Origin: an uncultured Collinsella sp.
Lineage (GTDB): Bacteria; Actinomycetota; Coriobacteriia; Coriobacteriales; Coriobacteriaceae
Assembly: GCA_900552385.1 (NCBI GenBank)
Contig: URZI01000005.1
Span: 65,808 to 129,807, forward strand
Direction: 5' to 3'
DNA: 64,000 nucleotides
In this document: positions 29,319-39,385 of the stretch, in pieces
Layout of the letters: every line of letters begins with the position of its first letter
Numbering within the stretch: the first letter of the stretch is position 1
The notes under the pieces: generated by a model
Databases searched by the model: none
The model's input: the letters and a program-made list of their open reading frames with translations, nothing else
What the model was told of the DNA's origin: nothing
Position numbers and translations under genes: made by a program

Positions 29319-32300
29319 ATGCTTGATCGCCGTTCGTTACTTGTTGCCGGAGCGTCCTCGCTGGCGAGCATTATGTTGCCGCGCGTGCCGGGAAGCGCAA
29401 ACGCCTTCATATTGCCGTTCGCCCCCGCCGAGGCATACGCCGACGAAGATGATCCCTTCAAGGTCTTGGTGCTCTCGCGCACCATGTTTGGTGTGGTCGT
29501 GGTCGACGTCGCCAACAAGAATACGCCCATCACGGGTGCCCAGGTCACGCTCATATCGCGCTATGCCGCAGGCAAGCAGCTCACCGCCACGACCGATGAC
29601 GAAGGCACGGCCATCTTTGAGGTCGCCCCTCTTTCAGAAGGCTACGTGGACGAGGCAACGCTTCTCGACGCGTACGACTTTAACGGCGGCATCTCCATTA
29701 GCATGGCAGGCTACCGCGATGTCGAGATTCCCCTTGCGCGTATCCAGGGCGGCACCGCTATTACCGCACCCACACGTCCGCTCTCCGATGGCGAGCCGTA
29801 CTTTCGACAGCTCACGTTCGACGAATGGGACATCCAGTACGCCGACGCCACGTTTATGGCAATGCCAGCGGACGAAGCAGCAAACGACCAGCCCGACACG
29901 CACGCTTTTACCGTGCAGGCTCATCTGCCGCAGGGCGGGCAGGCAACGTTGCATATCAATAAAGTGATGCCCGCTGCGGGCAGCTCAACCGAAACCGTCA
30001 CGCAGATCGGCCAGATCAAGGCCAGCGCATCGGGCGCGGATAATCTGGCGACGTTCACGCTTGAAGACACGTTCCTCGATGCAGCTTCGGGCCTTCTGGA
30101 GGAAGGGTGCAAGCTGCGCTTTATGCTCGACTACCAGGGCAAAACCTACACGCTCTCATCCCCTATGGCCGTTGTCACCGCGCCGGCCGCAAAGGCGGAA
30201 TCGGGCTCGACCACCATCATTCCCACCACCATGGACCAAGAGATCACTCCGTTTGATTTCCCCGCGGCGTTTCCCGGTATCGGCGGCAATAAGTTCACGT
30301 GCTGGATGCCCACATTTCCCATTCTGTTCGATTTCTCGTTTGCTGGATACGTGCTGTTTGGCGGAGGGTACAAACCAGCTAGCTATATGAACGATTCGGG
30401 CAACCCTGATCCGGAATACTGGAAGAAATCGCCGCGCGAGTCGGGCGCCAAGCAGGCAAACCGCTACCTCGACGAGATGGAGGGGAAGTGGAATCAGTAC
30501 AAGAGGATGAGTGCCGGTTCGGGCACCGATCAAAGAAACACCAAGCTCCTTCGCCACCATTGCACGCCGCTGTTCACGATGGATATCGCCACACAGCTGT
30601 ACGGCTCGCTCGCCTACGATTGGGTGGGCAAAACCTGGGGTAACAACAACGACCCCGCATACGGCAATATTAAGGCCCTCTTCCAGGTAAGAACCGACCT
30701 CAACTGGACCGAACAGTTCACCTTGGGACCGGTGCCGTTTTTCCTAAACGTCAACCCCTGGGTGCTGGCAAAACTGGCGCTCGCCGTGGGCGCCCACACG
30801 CACGGCAGCGGCGCGGCGTTTTTTAAAAACGTTTCGCTCGACTATTCAAACACCTCGGGCTCGTTCACCATCCAGATCGGGCTTGCTGTCACCTTTGGAG
30901 CCGGCGTTGCAGGCGTCGCTTCGTCTGCCGTGCGCGGCGCTGCATCCCTCACGCTGTTCATTGGGTACGAGAAGGCAGATGGACACCAGCTTCCGCGACT
31001 GCGCGTGGGTGCAGACGTCGATGTCGATGTGATACTCCAGTTTGTGATGTTCAAGTGGACCACCAAGGCTTGGTCGGGGTCGTGGCCCACACTCCTCGAT
31101 TCGTGGAATATGTCGGTGAACAATGGCAACCAGTATGTGCTCCAACGCTCTGAGCTCGCATTGGGTGGGGATACGCCTTACACGCTGGATGCCTGCTTCG
31201 GCACGCCCGGCAACATCGAGGCGGGCGGCGTGCCGCAATTTATCGCATCGGCCACCATCGTCACCAACGCCGAGCTACTCGCACGCGCCGAGGTTGCAGC
31301 CACCGCGATAAACGTCGCGCCTGTCGTGCGCGATTGGGATCAAGCGGTCACGCGCATTGAGCTCGAGGCAGATGCAGAAAGCGACGACACGGGACAAATC
31401 GAGCATTTTGTCCATGCACTGATAGAGGACGACGAAAACGCCGCGCCGATGTATGCGTACACCCATATCTGGCAGGCGACGAACGCTGTTGCGGACCCCA
31501 ACGCCAATTCTGCTGGTGTATCGGAGGACGAGCGTGGCGGCATCAAGCCCTCGAGCGACAACGTGCTGTTTGCTGGCGTGCTCAGCGAAGCCCACATGAA
31601 GCTGGCAATGATTGCCGGCGTAGAATGCCTGTTCCGTATCGCCTCGGTGCGCTACGGCGACAATGGTCGCTCGCGCCTGGTGGTACACACAAAGGCAAAC
31701 GGAACGTGGTCCGCTCCCACGCCTGTGGACTTTCCCCTTGGGTTTGGCGAGGAAGACGTGGAGCGCGACGGCATATACGATTACGACTTCGACGTAGTGG
31801 AATATACGGACGGAAGAGGAAACCAGGACGCCTACGTGCTGTTGGTCTCGGGCGAGCGCCCCGACGGCGACAGCACCCTTTTCGATACGGCAAGCACAGC
31901 CGGCATACTGTCCGTTGTGCGCCTGCGCATAAGCAATAGCGAAGTTCGCGTGGTATCGCACACGTCGTGGCGCAGCATCTCGCGCGGCCGCCTGCAGGAG
32001 GACGGTTACCATTGTCTGCAGTGTCCACGCATCACGGTGGGCAAGACGCTTGTCGACGGGCGTCTGTCGGGCGCCTATCTCCACCGCCGCGGAACCACGG
32101 CAGAAAAGGCGTTGGGCGCCGAGGCAGAGGTCGCGCTCGAGTGCTTTACCCTGTGGTCGGACGTTTCGGGCGACAGCCTCACGTTCCGTCAGGTCCTCCG
32201 CTTTCCGCAGGCACCGTCGAGCATCGAGCTGGGCGAGCCCGAGAATATCAACGGCAAAATGGTGGTGCCCGTTGCGTACGAGACCGCAGACGGTTGCGGC

Positions 32301-33686
32301 TGCGCATCGTACGCCGTGATCGGCCAGTCCATTGCGGGCTGGGGCGTTATGCCACCAGACGCCACGGTACCCCGTGCGGTACCGTGGCCACAACATTCGG
32401 GCTTTTTGGCAACCGTCAACGAGCAACTGCAGCATATTACTTGGACGCGAGGCGCATCGGCGTTTGCAACGCAGCCCGTGGGTGCCGCAGGCTGTGGCCC
32501 GGCATCGTTTAGCGTAAGCAACAACGGCAGGTGCGCGCTCTATGTAGAGAACACCGATGGCAAGGTGGGACAGACCTACGACGAAGAAGGCAACCCAGTT
32601 GCAGTGATGGGCAAGCACTTCCGCATCTTCGCCAGCACCTTGTCAGGCGATCTGTTTACGGAGCCGTTCGTGATGTGCGAGCTGGACCATCCCGTCGATC
32701 AGATAACGACATTCTTGACGTCGGGGAGCATGCTCTCCGCGCTCGCCACGCACATTGTGAGCGCGGAGAAGAGCGAGGCAGAACTACACGGCATCGAAGT
32801 GCCCTTGGTGGCGTGTGCCACTCCGACGGGCGCGGTCGCTACCTCGGGCGCGGTGGTGCCCGGAGCAGCAGGCGAATCCTTCATGGTCACGGTGCGAAAC
32901 GACGGCAACACCTTGCTGACCGCCGGCACGATCGATCTGTACCGAGAGGGCTCCAGCCAGCCGTTCTCCAGCGCATCCATCGGGTTCGGAGCAAACGCAC
33001 GCATGGCTTCGATCTACGATCCGGAGCTTGCCGAGGATGCTTCGGCCAACGACATGGCACACGTGAAGTACGCGCTCGAGACGCTGGGCGCACGTTTTGC
33101 AACGCACCCGCTGGTAGCCGACAGCGGCAACGCCGTGCTGGCACCGGGTTGCACGGCACAGTTCCGCATGAGCTTCGCCATCCCCGAGAGTTGGAGCGAC
33201 GAGGTGGGCAAACGCGTAACGCTATATGCGAAGGCGCGTAATCTGGTGGCGCTCGATCCCGTAACGCTCGAGGAAATTCGACCGGGCGCAAACTCGGCGC
33301 TGGGTGCCGTACTGCACGAGCTTCATGTGCCCGACGCGGCATGCGAACGCTCAGAAGTTCAGGTCGGCGTATGCGACAACGCGGATACGACAGGACTTCA
33401 CGACGCCCCGATGACGGTCGACGGCGATGGCGGCACGAGTGGAGGTGGCTCCGGCGGAAGCAGCTCCGGTAGCGGCAGTGGCTCTGGCAGCGGCAAGGAT
33501 CACGGCAATAACAAGCGCCCCGGAAAAGCGGGCGCGCTTGCGGGCACGGGCGACAGCAACGTCCCCCTGACAGCAGCCGCAGCAGCACTCGCCGCAGCCG
33601 GCGCCGGCCTTGTCGCCTACAGCGCCCGCCGCACGGCGCTCGAAAACGACACCGCCGATGAGGTCAATTCTGATAAGCCTCACTAG
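29319..33686 (+). CDS. Giant sortase-anchored surface protein with Tat-like signal
   Basis: A 1455-residue exported protein. The N-terminus MLDRRSLLVAGASSLASIML has twin arginines before a hydrophobic stretch, as in Tat signals. A carboxypeptidase-regulatory-like domain (about 55-110) follows (NTPITGAQVTL, TDDEGTAIFEV), then long regions without recognised domains. Near the C-terminus there is a Gly/Ser linker, the sorting motif LAGTGD, a hydrophobic segment, RR, and an unusually long acidic tail. LAGTG departs from LPXTG at the proline. The start follows GGGAG. Function is unknown; adhesion or substrate binding is a guess. Confidence 0.8.
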   Translation: MLDRRSLLVAGASSLASIMLPRVPGSANAFILPFAPAEAYADEDDPFKVLVLSRTMFGVVVVDVANKNTPITGAQVTLISRYAAGKQLTATTDDEGTAIFEVAPLSEGYVDEATLLDAYDFNGGISISMAGYRDVEIPLARIQGGTAITAPTRPLSDGEPYFRQLTFDEWDIQYADATFMAMPADEAANDQPDTHAFTVQAHLPQGGQATLHINKVMPAAGSSTETVTQIGQIKASASGADNLATFTLEDTFLDAASGLLEEGCKLRFMLDYQGKTYTLSSPMAVVTAPAAKAESGSTTIIPTTMDQEITPFDFPAAFPGIGGNKFTCWMPTFPILFDFSFAGYVLFGGGYKPASYMNDSGNPDPEYWKKSPRESGAKQANRYLDEMEGKWNQYKRMSAGSGTDQRNTKLLRHHCTPLFTMDIATQLYGSLAYDWVGKTWGNNNDPAYGNIKALFQVRTDLNWTEQFTLGPVPFFLNVNPWVLAKLALAVGAHTHGSGAAFFKNVSLDYSNTSGSFTIQIGLAVTFGAGVAGVASSAVRGAASLTLFIGYEKADGHQLPRLRVGADVDVDVILQFVMFKWTTKAWSGSWPTLLDSWNMSVNNGNQYVLQRSELALGGDTPYTLDACFGTPGNIEAGGVPQFIASATIVTNAELLARAEVAATAINVAPVVRDWDQAVTRIELEADAESDDTGQIEHFVHALIEDDENAAPMYAYTHIWQATNAVADPNANSAGVSEDERGGIKPSSDNVLFAGVLSEAHMKLAMIAGVECLFRIASVRYGDNGRSRLVVHTKANGTWSAPTPVDFPLGFGEEDVERDGIYDYDFDVVEYTDGRGNQDAYVLLVSGERPDGDSTLFDTASTAGILSVVRLRISNSEVRVVSHTSWRSISRGRLQEDGYHCLQCPRITVGKTLVDGRLSGAYLHRRGTTAEKALGAEAEVALECFTLWSDVSGDSLTFRQVLRFPQAPSSIELGEPENINGKMVVPVAYETADGCGCASYAVIGQSIAGWGVMPPDATVPRAVPWPQHSGFLATVNEQLQHITWTRGASAFATQPVGAAGCGPASFSVSNNGRCALYVENTDGKVGQTYDEEGNPVAVMGKHFRIFASTLSGDLFTEPFVMCELDHPVDQITTFLTSGSMLSALATHIVSAEKSEAELHGIEVPLVACATPTGAVATSGAVVPGAAGESFMVTVRNDGNTLLTAGTIDLYREGSSQPFSSASIGFGANARMASIYDPELAEDASANDMAHVKYALETLGARFATHPLVADSGNAVLAPGCTAQFRMSFAIPESWSDEVGKRVTLYAKARNLVALDPVTLEEIRPGANSALGAVLHELHVPDAACERSEVQVGVCDNADTTGLHDAPMTVDGDGGTSGGGSGGSSSGSGSGSGSGKDHGNNKRPGKAGALAGTGDSNVPLTAAAAALAAAGAGLVAYSARRTALENDTADEVNSDKPH

Positions 33687-33736
33687 CTCTCAGTTACCTT
33701 TGCGAGAGACGCCGACTCGGCTCATCGAACATCAAA

Positions 33737-33768
33737 TGGGCTGGTTCTGGATACCCAGAGCCAGCCCA
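33737..33768. terminator. Bidirectional terminator hairpin
   Basis: The arms TGGGCTGGTTCTGG and CCAGAGCCAGCCCA form a 14-bp stem (one G-U pair) around a 4-base loop, between the stops of convergent genes. Confidence 0.65.
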
Positions 33769-33775
33769 TTACGCA

Positions 33776-34360
33776 TTAGATATCGTCAGTGGAGTCGAGT
33801 TCTGCCTCGAGCTTGGCACGGCGTCTTTTCGCCGTGAAAAACGTTGCGCACAGGACAGCAAACGTGGGCGCGAAAATCGTCGCGCCGCAGAACACGCCCG
33901 TGGCCAGGTTCGCCAACCAAAAGACGCTTTCGAGCGGCACGATCTGCGCCTCAGCGATACAGCGCATTGCGGCAATAACAAGCGCGAACGCGGCGCCGCT
34001 AAGACCGCTGAGAAGCAGGAAATATCCAACAGGAAGATACTCGGTTTGCCCAAAACGATTGGTATCGACATAGCCCTTCCGCGTTTGCAGTCCTGCGCAA
34101 ATCAACATCACGAGAACGAGCCACAAATACATGGCTGCCTCGAACGGCGTTGCAAAGCCATGCGGCATTTCACTGGCGTCGCTGTGAACCCACGCAACCT
34201 GTCGAGCTATAAACTGGTAGAAAAAGATCATCAACATGCCAAACGAAAGCAGCACGAAACCAATCTTGTAGATCTTCGCGCTCTCAGCCTCCAGGCGCTC
34301 ATCCTTTGGGCCGGCATATTCACGCCACTTTTGCACGAGTTTTAAATCTTCAAATTTCAT
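33776..34360 (-). CDS. Uncharacterised four-TM membrane protein
   Basis: A 194-residue protein with four hydrophobic segments (near residues 32-52, 75-92, 112-135 and 145-170) and charged ends. I do not recognise a characterised function. Its gene follows a small HTH regulator gene by 9 bases. That pairing, an XRE regulator of about 70 residues plus a small membrane protein, is common in gut bacteria and usually means the regulator controls the membrane protein. AGGAG before the ATG supports the start. Confidence 0.75.
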   Translation of the reverse strand: MKFEDLKLVQKWREYAGPKDERLEAESAKIYKIGFVLLSFGMLMIFFYQFIARQVAWVHSDASEMPHGFATPFEAAMYLWLVLVMLICAGLQTRKGYVDTNRFGQTEYLPVGYFLLLSGLSGAAFALVIAAMRCIAEAQIVPLESVFWLANLATGVFCGATIFAPTFAVLCATFFTAKRRRAKLEAELDSTDDI

Positions 34361-34369
34361 AGCGAACTC

Positions 34370-34600
34370 CTAAAGAGCGTCAGGGTCGACGTCGCTCTCG
34401 TCTTCCCAAAACAAGTCGTTCAACGTAACGCGTAGCGCTTTACAGATTGACACGCACAAATTGAGCGTGGGGTTGTAGCCGCCCGCCTCGATCAGGCCGA
34501 TGGTCTGGCGCGTAACGCCCACGGCCTGGGCCAAGTCGGCTTGCGAAAGGCCAGCCGCCGCGCGCGCCGCCTTCATGCGGAGGTTCTTTTTGCCCGGCAT
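34370..34600 (-). CDS. Small XRE-family HTH regulator
   Basis: A 76-residue protein that is almost entirely one helix-turn-helix domain (LSQADLAQAVGVTRQTIGLIE), with the YozG-like ending NLCVSICKALRVTLNDLFW. AAAGGAG precedes the ATG at 34600, so I do not use the longer open frame to 34660. The sequence upstream repeats ATATCYGCCAT-like words near 34679 and 34700, which could be its binding sites. Confidence 0.88.
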   Translation of the reverse strand: MPGKKNLRMKAARAAAGLSQADLAQAVGVTRQTIGLIEAGGYNPTLNLCVSICKALRVTLNDLFWEDESDVDPDAL

Positions 34601-34919
34601 TGAGCTCCTTTCGTAGTAATGGACAGATATCCGTTGCAACATGACGGGAATATATTGCATCTATCAGCCAATGTCAACTATATCTGCCATTACGGAAACC
34701 ATATCCGCCATCGTTATGCGGACATAGCAATTTCGATTCGCTATTCAAACTTACTCGGACAGAGCCGACTCGGTTTTGTCCGAGTAAACGAATCTCCTTC
34801 GTACTCCGAACGATTGTTCGATGGATTTCGTGTTGGGTGGAATCGTCTGTGGGCTGGGCTATGCTACCTTGACTATCTATATAACTTAAACGCAGCAAAG
34901 GAGCACCGAGAGAGCGAGT
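34601..34919. other. Divergent regulatory region, 319 bp
   Basis: No gene is seen. It holds A+T-rich direct repeats (ATATCTGCCAT and ATATCCGCCAT around 34679-34711) near the HTH gene, and an 11-bp inverted repeat TTACTCGGACA/TGTCCGAGTAA at 34751-34761 and 34777-34787 on the side of the topoisomerase gene. The second dyad could be an operator or an attenuator-like hairpin. Confidence 0.5.
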
Positions 34920-36917
34920 ATGGCAAAAAACACCGCAAACTATGGTAACGACAGTATCCGCCAGCTCAAGGACGAGGAGCGCGTACGCCTGCGCCCCGCC
35001 GTCATCTTTGGCTCGGACGGGCTCGACGGCTGCGCGCATGCCGCCTTCGAGATCTTGTCCAACGCCGTTGACGAGGCGCGCCAGGGCTACGGCAAGCTCA
35101 TCACCCTTACCGCCTTTCGCGATGGCTCTATCCAGGTAGAGGACAATGGCCGTGGCTGCCCGCTCGACTGGAACCCTTCCGAGAAGCGCTTTAACTGGGA
35201 GCTCGTCTTCTGCGAGCTCTATGCCGGCGGCAAGTACAACAACAACCAGGGCGGCGACTACGACTTCTCGCTCGGCACCAACGGCCTGGGCTCGTGCGCG
35301 ACTCAGTACGCTTCCGAATACATGGACGTCACGGTTTGGCGCGACGGCAACAAGTACTCCCTGCACTTTAAGAAGGGCAAGGTCGTCGGTGCCAAAAAGA
35401 AGGCACTCGAGATTGAGCCCAGCGACGAGAACCGCACCGGCACCACCATCAAGTGGCGCCCCGATCTTGAGGTCTTTACCTCGATCAGCATTCCCCACGA
35501 CTGGTATCGCGAGACCATGCGCCGCCAGGCCGTGGTCAACGCCAACGTGACCTTCCGCCTGCGCATTGAGGGCGACGATGGCGAGTTTTCCGAAGAGGAC
35601 TTTTGCTATCCCAAGGGCATCGAAGACTACGTACTCGAGAAGGTCGGTACCGACTACCTCACCGAGCCCTTCTTTATCGAGGCCGACCGTCGCGGTCGCG
35701 ATCGCGAGGACCTGCCCGACTACAATGTAAAGATCACCGCGTGCATGTGCTTCTCGCGCACCTTCATGATGCAGGAGTACTACCACAACTCATCGTGGCT
35801 CGAGAATGGCGGCTCGCCCGAGAAGGCCGCCCGCAGCGCTCTGACCAGTGCCATCGATGCTTACATTAAGCAACAGGGCAAGTACAACAAAAACGAGAGC
35901 GGCATTAAGTGGCAGGACGTCCAGGACTGTCTGGTGCTGGTGACCAACTGCTTCTCCACCCAGACGTCCTATGAAAACCAGACTAAGAAGGCCATCAACA
36001 ACCGCTTTATCCAGCAGGCTATGACGGCCTTCTTTAAGGAGCGGCTCTCGACCTACCTAATCGAGAACAAAGACGCTGCCAACAAGATCATGGAGCAGGT
36101 GCTCATCAACAAGCGTTCGCGCGAGAACGCCGAGAAGACGCGTCAGAGCATCAAGACCAACCTACAGCAGAAGACCGACATGGCCAACCGCGTGCAGAAG
36201 TTCATCGACTGCCGCTCCAAGGACAAGAGCCGCCGCGAGATCTACATCGTAGAGGGCGACTCGGCAGCAGGCGCCATTCGCACCTCGCGCGATGCCGAGT
36301 TCCAAGGCGTTATGCCCGTCCGCGGTAAGATCCTCAACTGCCTGAAGGAAGACTATCCGCGCATCTTTAAGTCCGACATCATCATGGACCTCATGCGCGT
36401 GTTGGGCTGCGGCGTGGAGATCAAGGACAAGCGCATCAAGAACCTCGGCGCCTTTGACCTGGACAACCTCAACTGGAACAAGGTCATCATCTGTACGGAC
36501 GCCGACGTCGACGGTTATCACATCCGCACGCTCGTGCTCACCATGCTCTACCGCCTGGTGCCCACACTTATCGACGAGGGTTACGTGTATATCGCCGAGT
36601 CGCCGCTCTACGAGATCAACTGCAAAGAGAAGACCTACTTTGCCTACACCGAGCTCGAGAAGAACGGCATCCTCAAAGAGATCGGCGACCAAAAGTGCTC
36701 GATCAACCGCTCCAAGGGTCTTGGTGAGAACGATCCGGACATGATGTGGCTCACCACCATGAACCCCGAGACGCGCCGCCTGATCAAGGTGGAGCCCGAG
36801 GACGTCACCAAGATGGAAACCATGTTCAACCTTTTGCTTGGCAACGACGAGGCAGGCCGCAAGCGCCATATCTCCGAGCACGGCAAGGAATACCTGGACC
36901 AGCTGGACCTGCAGTAG
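34920..36917 (+). CDS. parE: Type II topoisomerase subunit B (topoisomerase IV ParE-like)
   Basis: A 665-residue GHKL ATPase subunit. The ATP site includes EILSNAVDEA, DNGRGCP and GTNGLGS. The TOPRIM domain has VEGDSAAGA and DADVDGYHIRTL with the metal-binding acids. The C-terminus RSKGLGENDPDMMWLTTMNPETR is typical. The A subunit follows after 45 bases, so the two form an enzyme. A main gyrase pair normally lies near the replication origin, so this is probably the second enzyme, used for decatenation, but gyrase cannot be excluded by eye. Confidence 0.8.
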   Translation: MAKNTANYGNDSIRQLKDEERVRLRPAVIFGSDGLDGCAHAAFEILSNAVDEARQGYGKLITLTAFRDGSIQVEDNGRGCPLDWNPSEKRFNWELVFCELYAGGKYNNNQGGDYDFSLGTNGLGSCATQYASEYMDVTVWRDGNKYSLHFKKGKVVGAKKKALEIEPSDENRTGTTIKWRPDLEVFTSISIPHDWYRETMRRQAVVNANVTFRLRIEGDDGEFSEEDFCYPKGIEDYVLEKVGTDYLTEPFFIEADRRGRDREDLPDYNVKITACMCFSRTFMMQEYYHNSSWLENGGSPEKAARSALTSAIDAYIKQQGKYNKNESGIKWQDVQDCLVLVTNCFSTQTSYENQTKKAINNRFIQQAMTAFFKERLSTYLIENKDAANKIMEQVLINKRSRENAEKTRQSIKTNLQQKTDMANRVQKFIDCRSKDKSRREIYIVEGDSAAGAIRTSRDAEFQGVMPVRGKILNCLKEDYPRIFKSDIIMDLMRVLGCGVEIKDKRIKNLGAFDLDNLNWNKVIICTDADVDGYHIRTLVLTMLYRLVPTLIDEGYVYIAESPLYEINCKEKTYFAYTELEKNGILKEIGDQKCSINRSKGLGENDPDMMWLTTMNPETRRLIKVEPEDVTKMETMFNLLLGNDEAGRKRHISEHGKEYLDQLDLQ

Positions 36918-36962
36918 CAGCAAATCGATAACGACGGCCCATAAGAAGTTCAAGAGGAAATC

Positions 36963-39203
36963 GTGGCAAAGAAGAAGACGAAGAACCAGCCAAAGAAAAA
37001 GCAGGTCAACGCCGAGAACGTCATCGGCCTGCACTCCGAGGTCACTGATCAGCCGATTACGCAGACGCTCGAAGTCAACTACATGCCCTACGCCATGAGC
37101 GTCAACGTCTCGCGTGCGTTCCCCGAGATCGACGGCTTTAAGCCCTCGCACCGCAAGCTGCTCTACACCATGTACAAGATGGGCCTGCTCAAGGGCGAGC
37201 GCCAGAAGAGCGCCAACATTGTGGGTCAGACCATGAAGCTCAACCCGCACGGCGATGCCGCGATCTACGAGACGATGGTGCGTCTGGCGACGGGCAACGA
37301 AGCTCTGCTTGCGCCCTTCGTGGAGTCGAAGGGCAACTTTGGCAAGTACTATTCGGGCGACCTGAGCTACGCCGCCTCGCGTTATACCGAGGCCAAGCTC
37401 TCCCCCATCAGCGCCGAGATCTTCAAGGACATCGACAAGGACCCGGTCGACTTCGTCGACAGCTACGACGGCGCCATGAAGGAACCGCGCCTGCTGCCCA
37501 CCACGTTCCCCAATATTCTGGTTTCGGCCAACAAGGGCATCGGTGTCGCCATGGCGTCTGACATCTGTGGTTTCAACCTCAACGAGGTCTGCACCGCCAC
37601 GATGCACTACCTGCAGGATCCTGACTGCGATCTGCTCGAGTACATGCCCATGCCCGACTTCTCGACCGGCGGCGAGATTATCTACCGCCGCGAGGAGATG
37701 GAGAAGATCATCGAGACCGGCCTTGGCAGCTTCCAGATTCGCTCCCGCTGGCGTTGGATTCCTGAAGAGCGCATCATCGAGGTCTACGAGATCCCCTACA
37801 CCACCAAGACCGATGTCATCATCGAGCGCATCGTCAAGCTCTCCAAAGAGGGCAAGGTCAAGGAGATTGCCGACATCCGCGACGAGACCGACCTCTCGGG
37901 CCTGCGCATCGCCATCGACCTTAAGCGTGGCGTCGACCCCGACAAGCTCATGGCCAAGCTCTATCGCTCAACCACGCTGCAGGATTCATTCTCGTGCAAC
38001 TTCAACGTGCTCGTCGACGGCTATCCCCGCGTTATGGGTGTGCGCCAGATCCTGCACGAGTGGGTCAAGTGGCGTATTGAGTCCACGCGTCGCCGCATTA
38101 ACTTTGACCTGGGTAAAAAGTCCGAGCGCCTGCACCTGCTGCACGGCCTCGAGGCGATTTTGCTCGACATCGACAAGGCCATCGCCATCATCCGCGGCAC
38201 CAAGCTCGAGGCCGAGGTCGTGCCCAACCTTATGAAGGGCTTCGACATCGACGAGACGCAGGCGGAATTTGTTGCCGAGCTCAAGCTCCGCAACATCAAC
38301 GAGGAGTACATCCTCAACCGCACCAAGGACATTGCCAAGCTTGAGGGCGAGATTGCCGAGCTTGAGGAGATCCTCTCCAGCGAGGAGAACATCAAGAAGG
38401 TCATCAGCGACGAGCTGGCCGCAGTCAACAAGAAGTACGTGATGCCGCGTCGCACGGGCAGGATCGAGCCCCATGAGGTTATCGAGGTAAGCTTGGAGCC
38501 CGAGGTCGAGGAGTACCCAGTGACCATCATGCTCTCGCGCGATGGCTACCTTAAGAAGATGACGGACCGCGTGCTCAAGAAGGCGACCACGCTCAAGTAC
38601 AAAGACGGCGACAAACCCTTTATCGAGTTCCCGTCCTCCAACACCCACGAGTTGCTGGTCTTTACCAACAAGAGCCAGGTGTACAAGTGCAAGGTTGCGG
38701 CGTTTGAGGATACCAAGTCGGCCCAGCTGGGCTCGTATCTGCCCACCGACCTCGAGATGGAGCCCGACGAGAGCGTCATCTGGGTCATCGACCCCGAGGA
38801 CTATAAGGCCGACGTGCTGTTTGTCTTTGAGAACGGCCGCGTGGTGCGCGTCGCGCTTTCTGGATACGTCACCAAGACCAACCGCAAACGCCTCAAGAAC
38901 GCCATCTACGGCGGCAGCAAGCTGCTGTATGCCCAGGTGCTCAAGGAAGACCGCGACATCGCATTGGTCTCGAGCGACTACCGCCTGATGAACTTCAACA
39001 CGTCGCTGCTCAAGACCAAGACGACCACCAACACGCAGGGTGTCCAGGCCTTTACCGCCAAGAAGGGCCGCTCGGTCACCACCGTCGGCACGACCGAGGA
39101 GATCCTTGGCGCCGGCGTCTCGGCCGAGAAGTTCACCGCGCAGAGTCTGCCCTCCGCCGGTGCCCTCATGAAAGAAAACGACATGCCGAGTCTGTTTGAC
39201 TAG
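36963..39203 (+). CDS. parC: Type II topoisomerase subunit A (topoisomerase IV ParC-like)
   Basis: A 746-residue DNA cleavage subunit. The active tyrosine lies in YAASRYTEAKLSP. The quinolone region reads NPHGDAAIYETMVRLA, so the serine that usually helps bind fluoroquinolones is alanine and the acidic residue four further on is glutamate. A coiled-coil stretch (IAKLEGEIAELEEIL) precedes a C-terminal domain of about 240 residues without an obvious GyrA box. The GTG start has AAGAGGAAA upstream. It is an operon with the B subunit and ends at a strong terminator. Confidence 0.82.
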   Translation: MAKKKTKNQPKKKQVNAENVIGLHSEVTDQPITQTLEVNYMPYAMSVNVSRAFPEIDGFKPSHRKLLYTMYKMGLLKGERQKSANIVGQTMKLNPHGDAAIYETMVRLATGNEALLAPFVESKGNFGKYYSGDLSYAASRYTEAKLSPISAEIFKDIDKDPVDFVDSYDGAMKEPRLLPTTFPNILVSANKGIGVAMASDICGFNLNEVCTATMHYLQDPDCDLLEYMPMPDFSTGGEIIYRREEMEKIIETGLGSFQIRSRWRWIPEERIIEVYEIPYTTKTDVIIERIVKLSKEGKVKEIADIRDETDLSGLRIAIDLKRGVDPDKLMAKLYRSTTLQDSFSCNFNVLVDGYPRVMGVRQILHEWVKWRIESTRRRINFDLGKKSERLHLLHGLEAILLDIDKAIAIIRGTKLEAEVVPNLMKGFDIDETQAEFVAELKLRNINEEYILNRTKDIAKLEGEIAELEEILSSEENIKKVISDELAAVNKKYVMPRRTGRIEPHEVIEVSLEPEVEEYPVTIMLSRDGYLKKMTDRVLKKATTLKYKDGDKPFIEFPSSNTHELLVFTNKSQVYKCKVAAFEDTKSAQLGSYLPTDLEMEPDESVIWVIDPEDYKADVLFVFENGRVVRVALSGYVTKTNRKRLKNAIYGGSKLLYAQVLKEDRDIALVSSDYRLMNFNTSLLKTKTTTNTQGVQAFTAKKGRSVTTVGTTEEILGAGVSAEKFTAQSLPSAGALMKENDMPSLFD

Positions 39204-39240
39204 GACGACGGCAACGAGATCGTTAGATACTTCGCAAAGC

Positions 39241-39290
39241 GACGAGGCCCGGAACGCAACGGCATTGCGCCCGGGACTCGTCGTTTTTCT
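39241..39290 (+). terminator. Intrinsic terminator of the topoisomerase operon
   Basis: The hairpin GACGAGGCCCGG/CCGGGACTCGTC has one mismatch and is followed by GTTTTTCTTCTC, 37 bases after the stop. Confidence 0.85.
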
Positions 39291-39298
39291 TCTCAACT

Positions 39299-39349
39299 AT
39301 TTTTTAACGCAGATAAATTGATTTCTGCTTATTTTTCTGCGTAAAAAAT
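39299..39349. promoter_or_regulatory. A+T-rich inverted repeat upstream of the AAA gene
   Basis: ATTTTTTAACGCAGA and TCTGCGTAAAAAAT are near-perfect inverted arms around an A+T-rich centre. It may be an operator or part of the promoter region of the ATPase gene. Confidence 0.4.
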
Positions 39350-39385
39350 GTCAGCGCCGCTGCTTCGATGCCCTTTGGTCGGTCG

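Noticed and set aside
31275..32618. 447-codon minus-strand frame inside the giant surface-protein gene
   Set aside because: Composition typical of an antisense shadow (many Arg, His and Cys), no start signal, no recognised motif.
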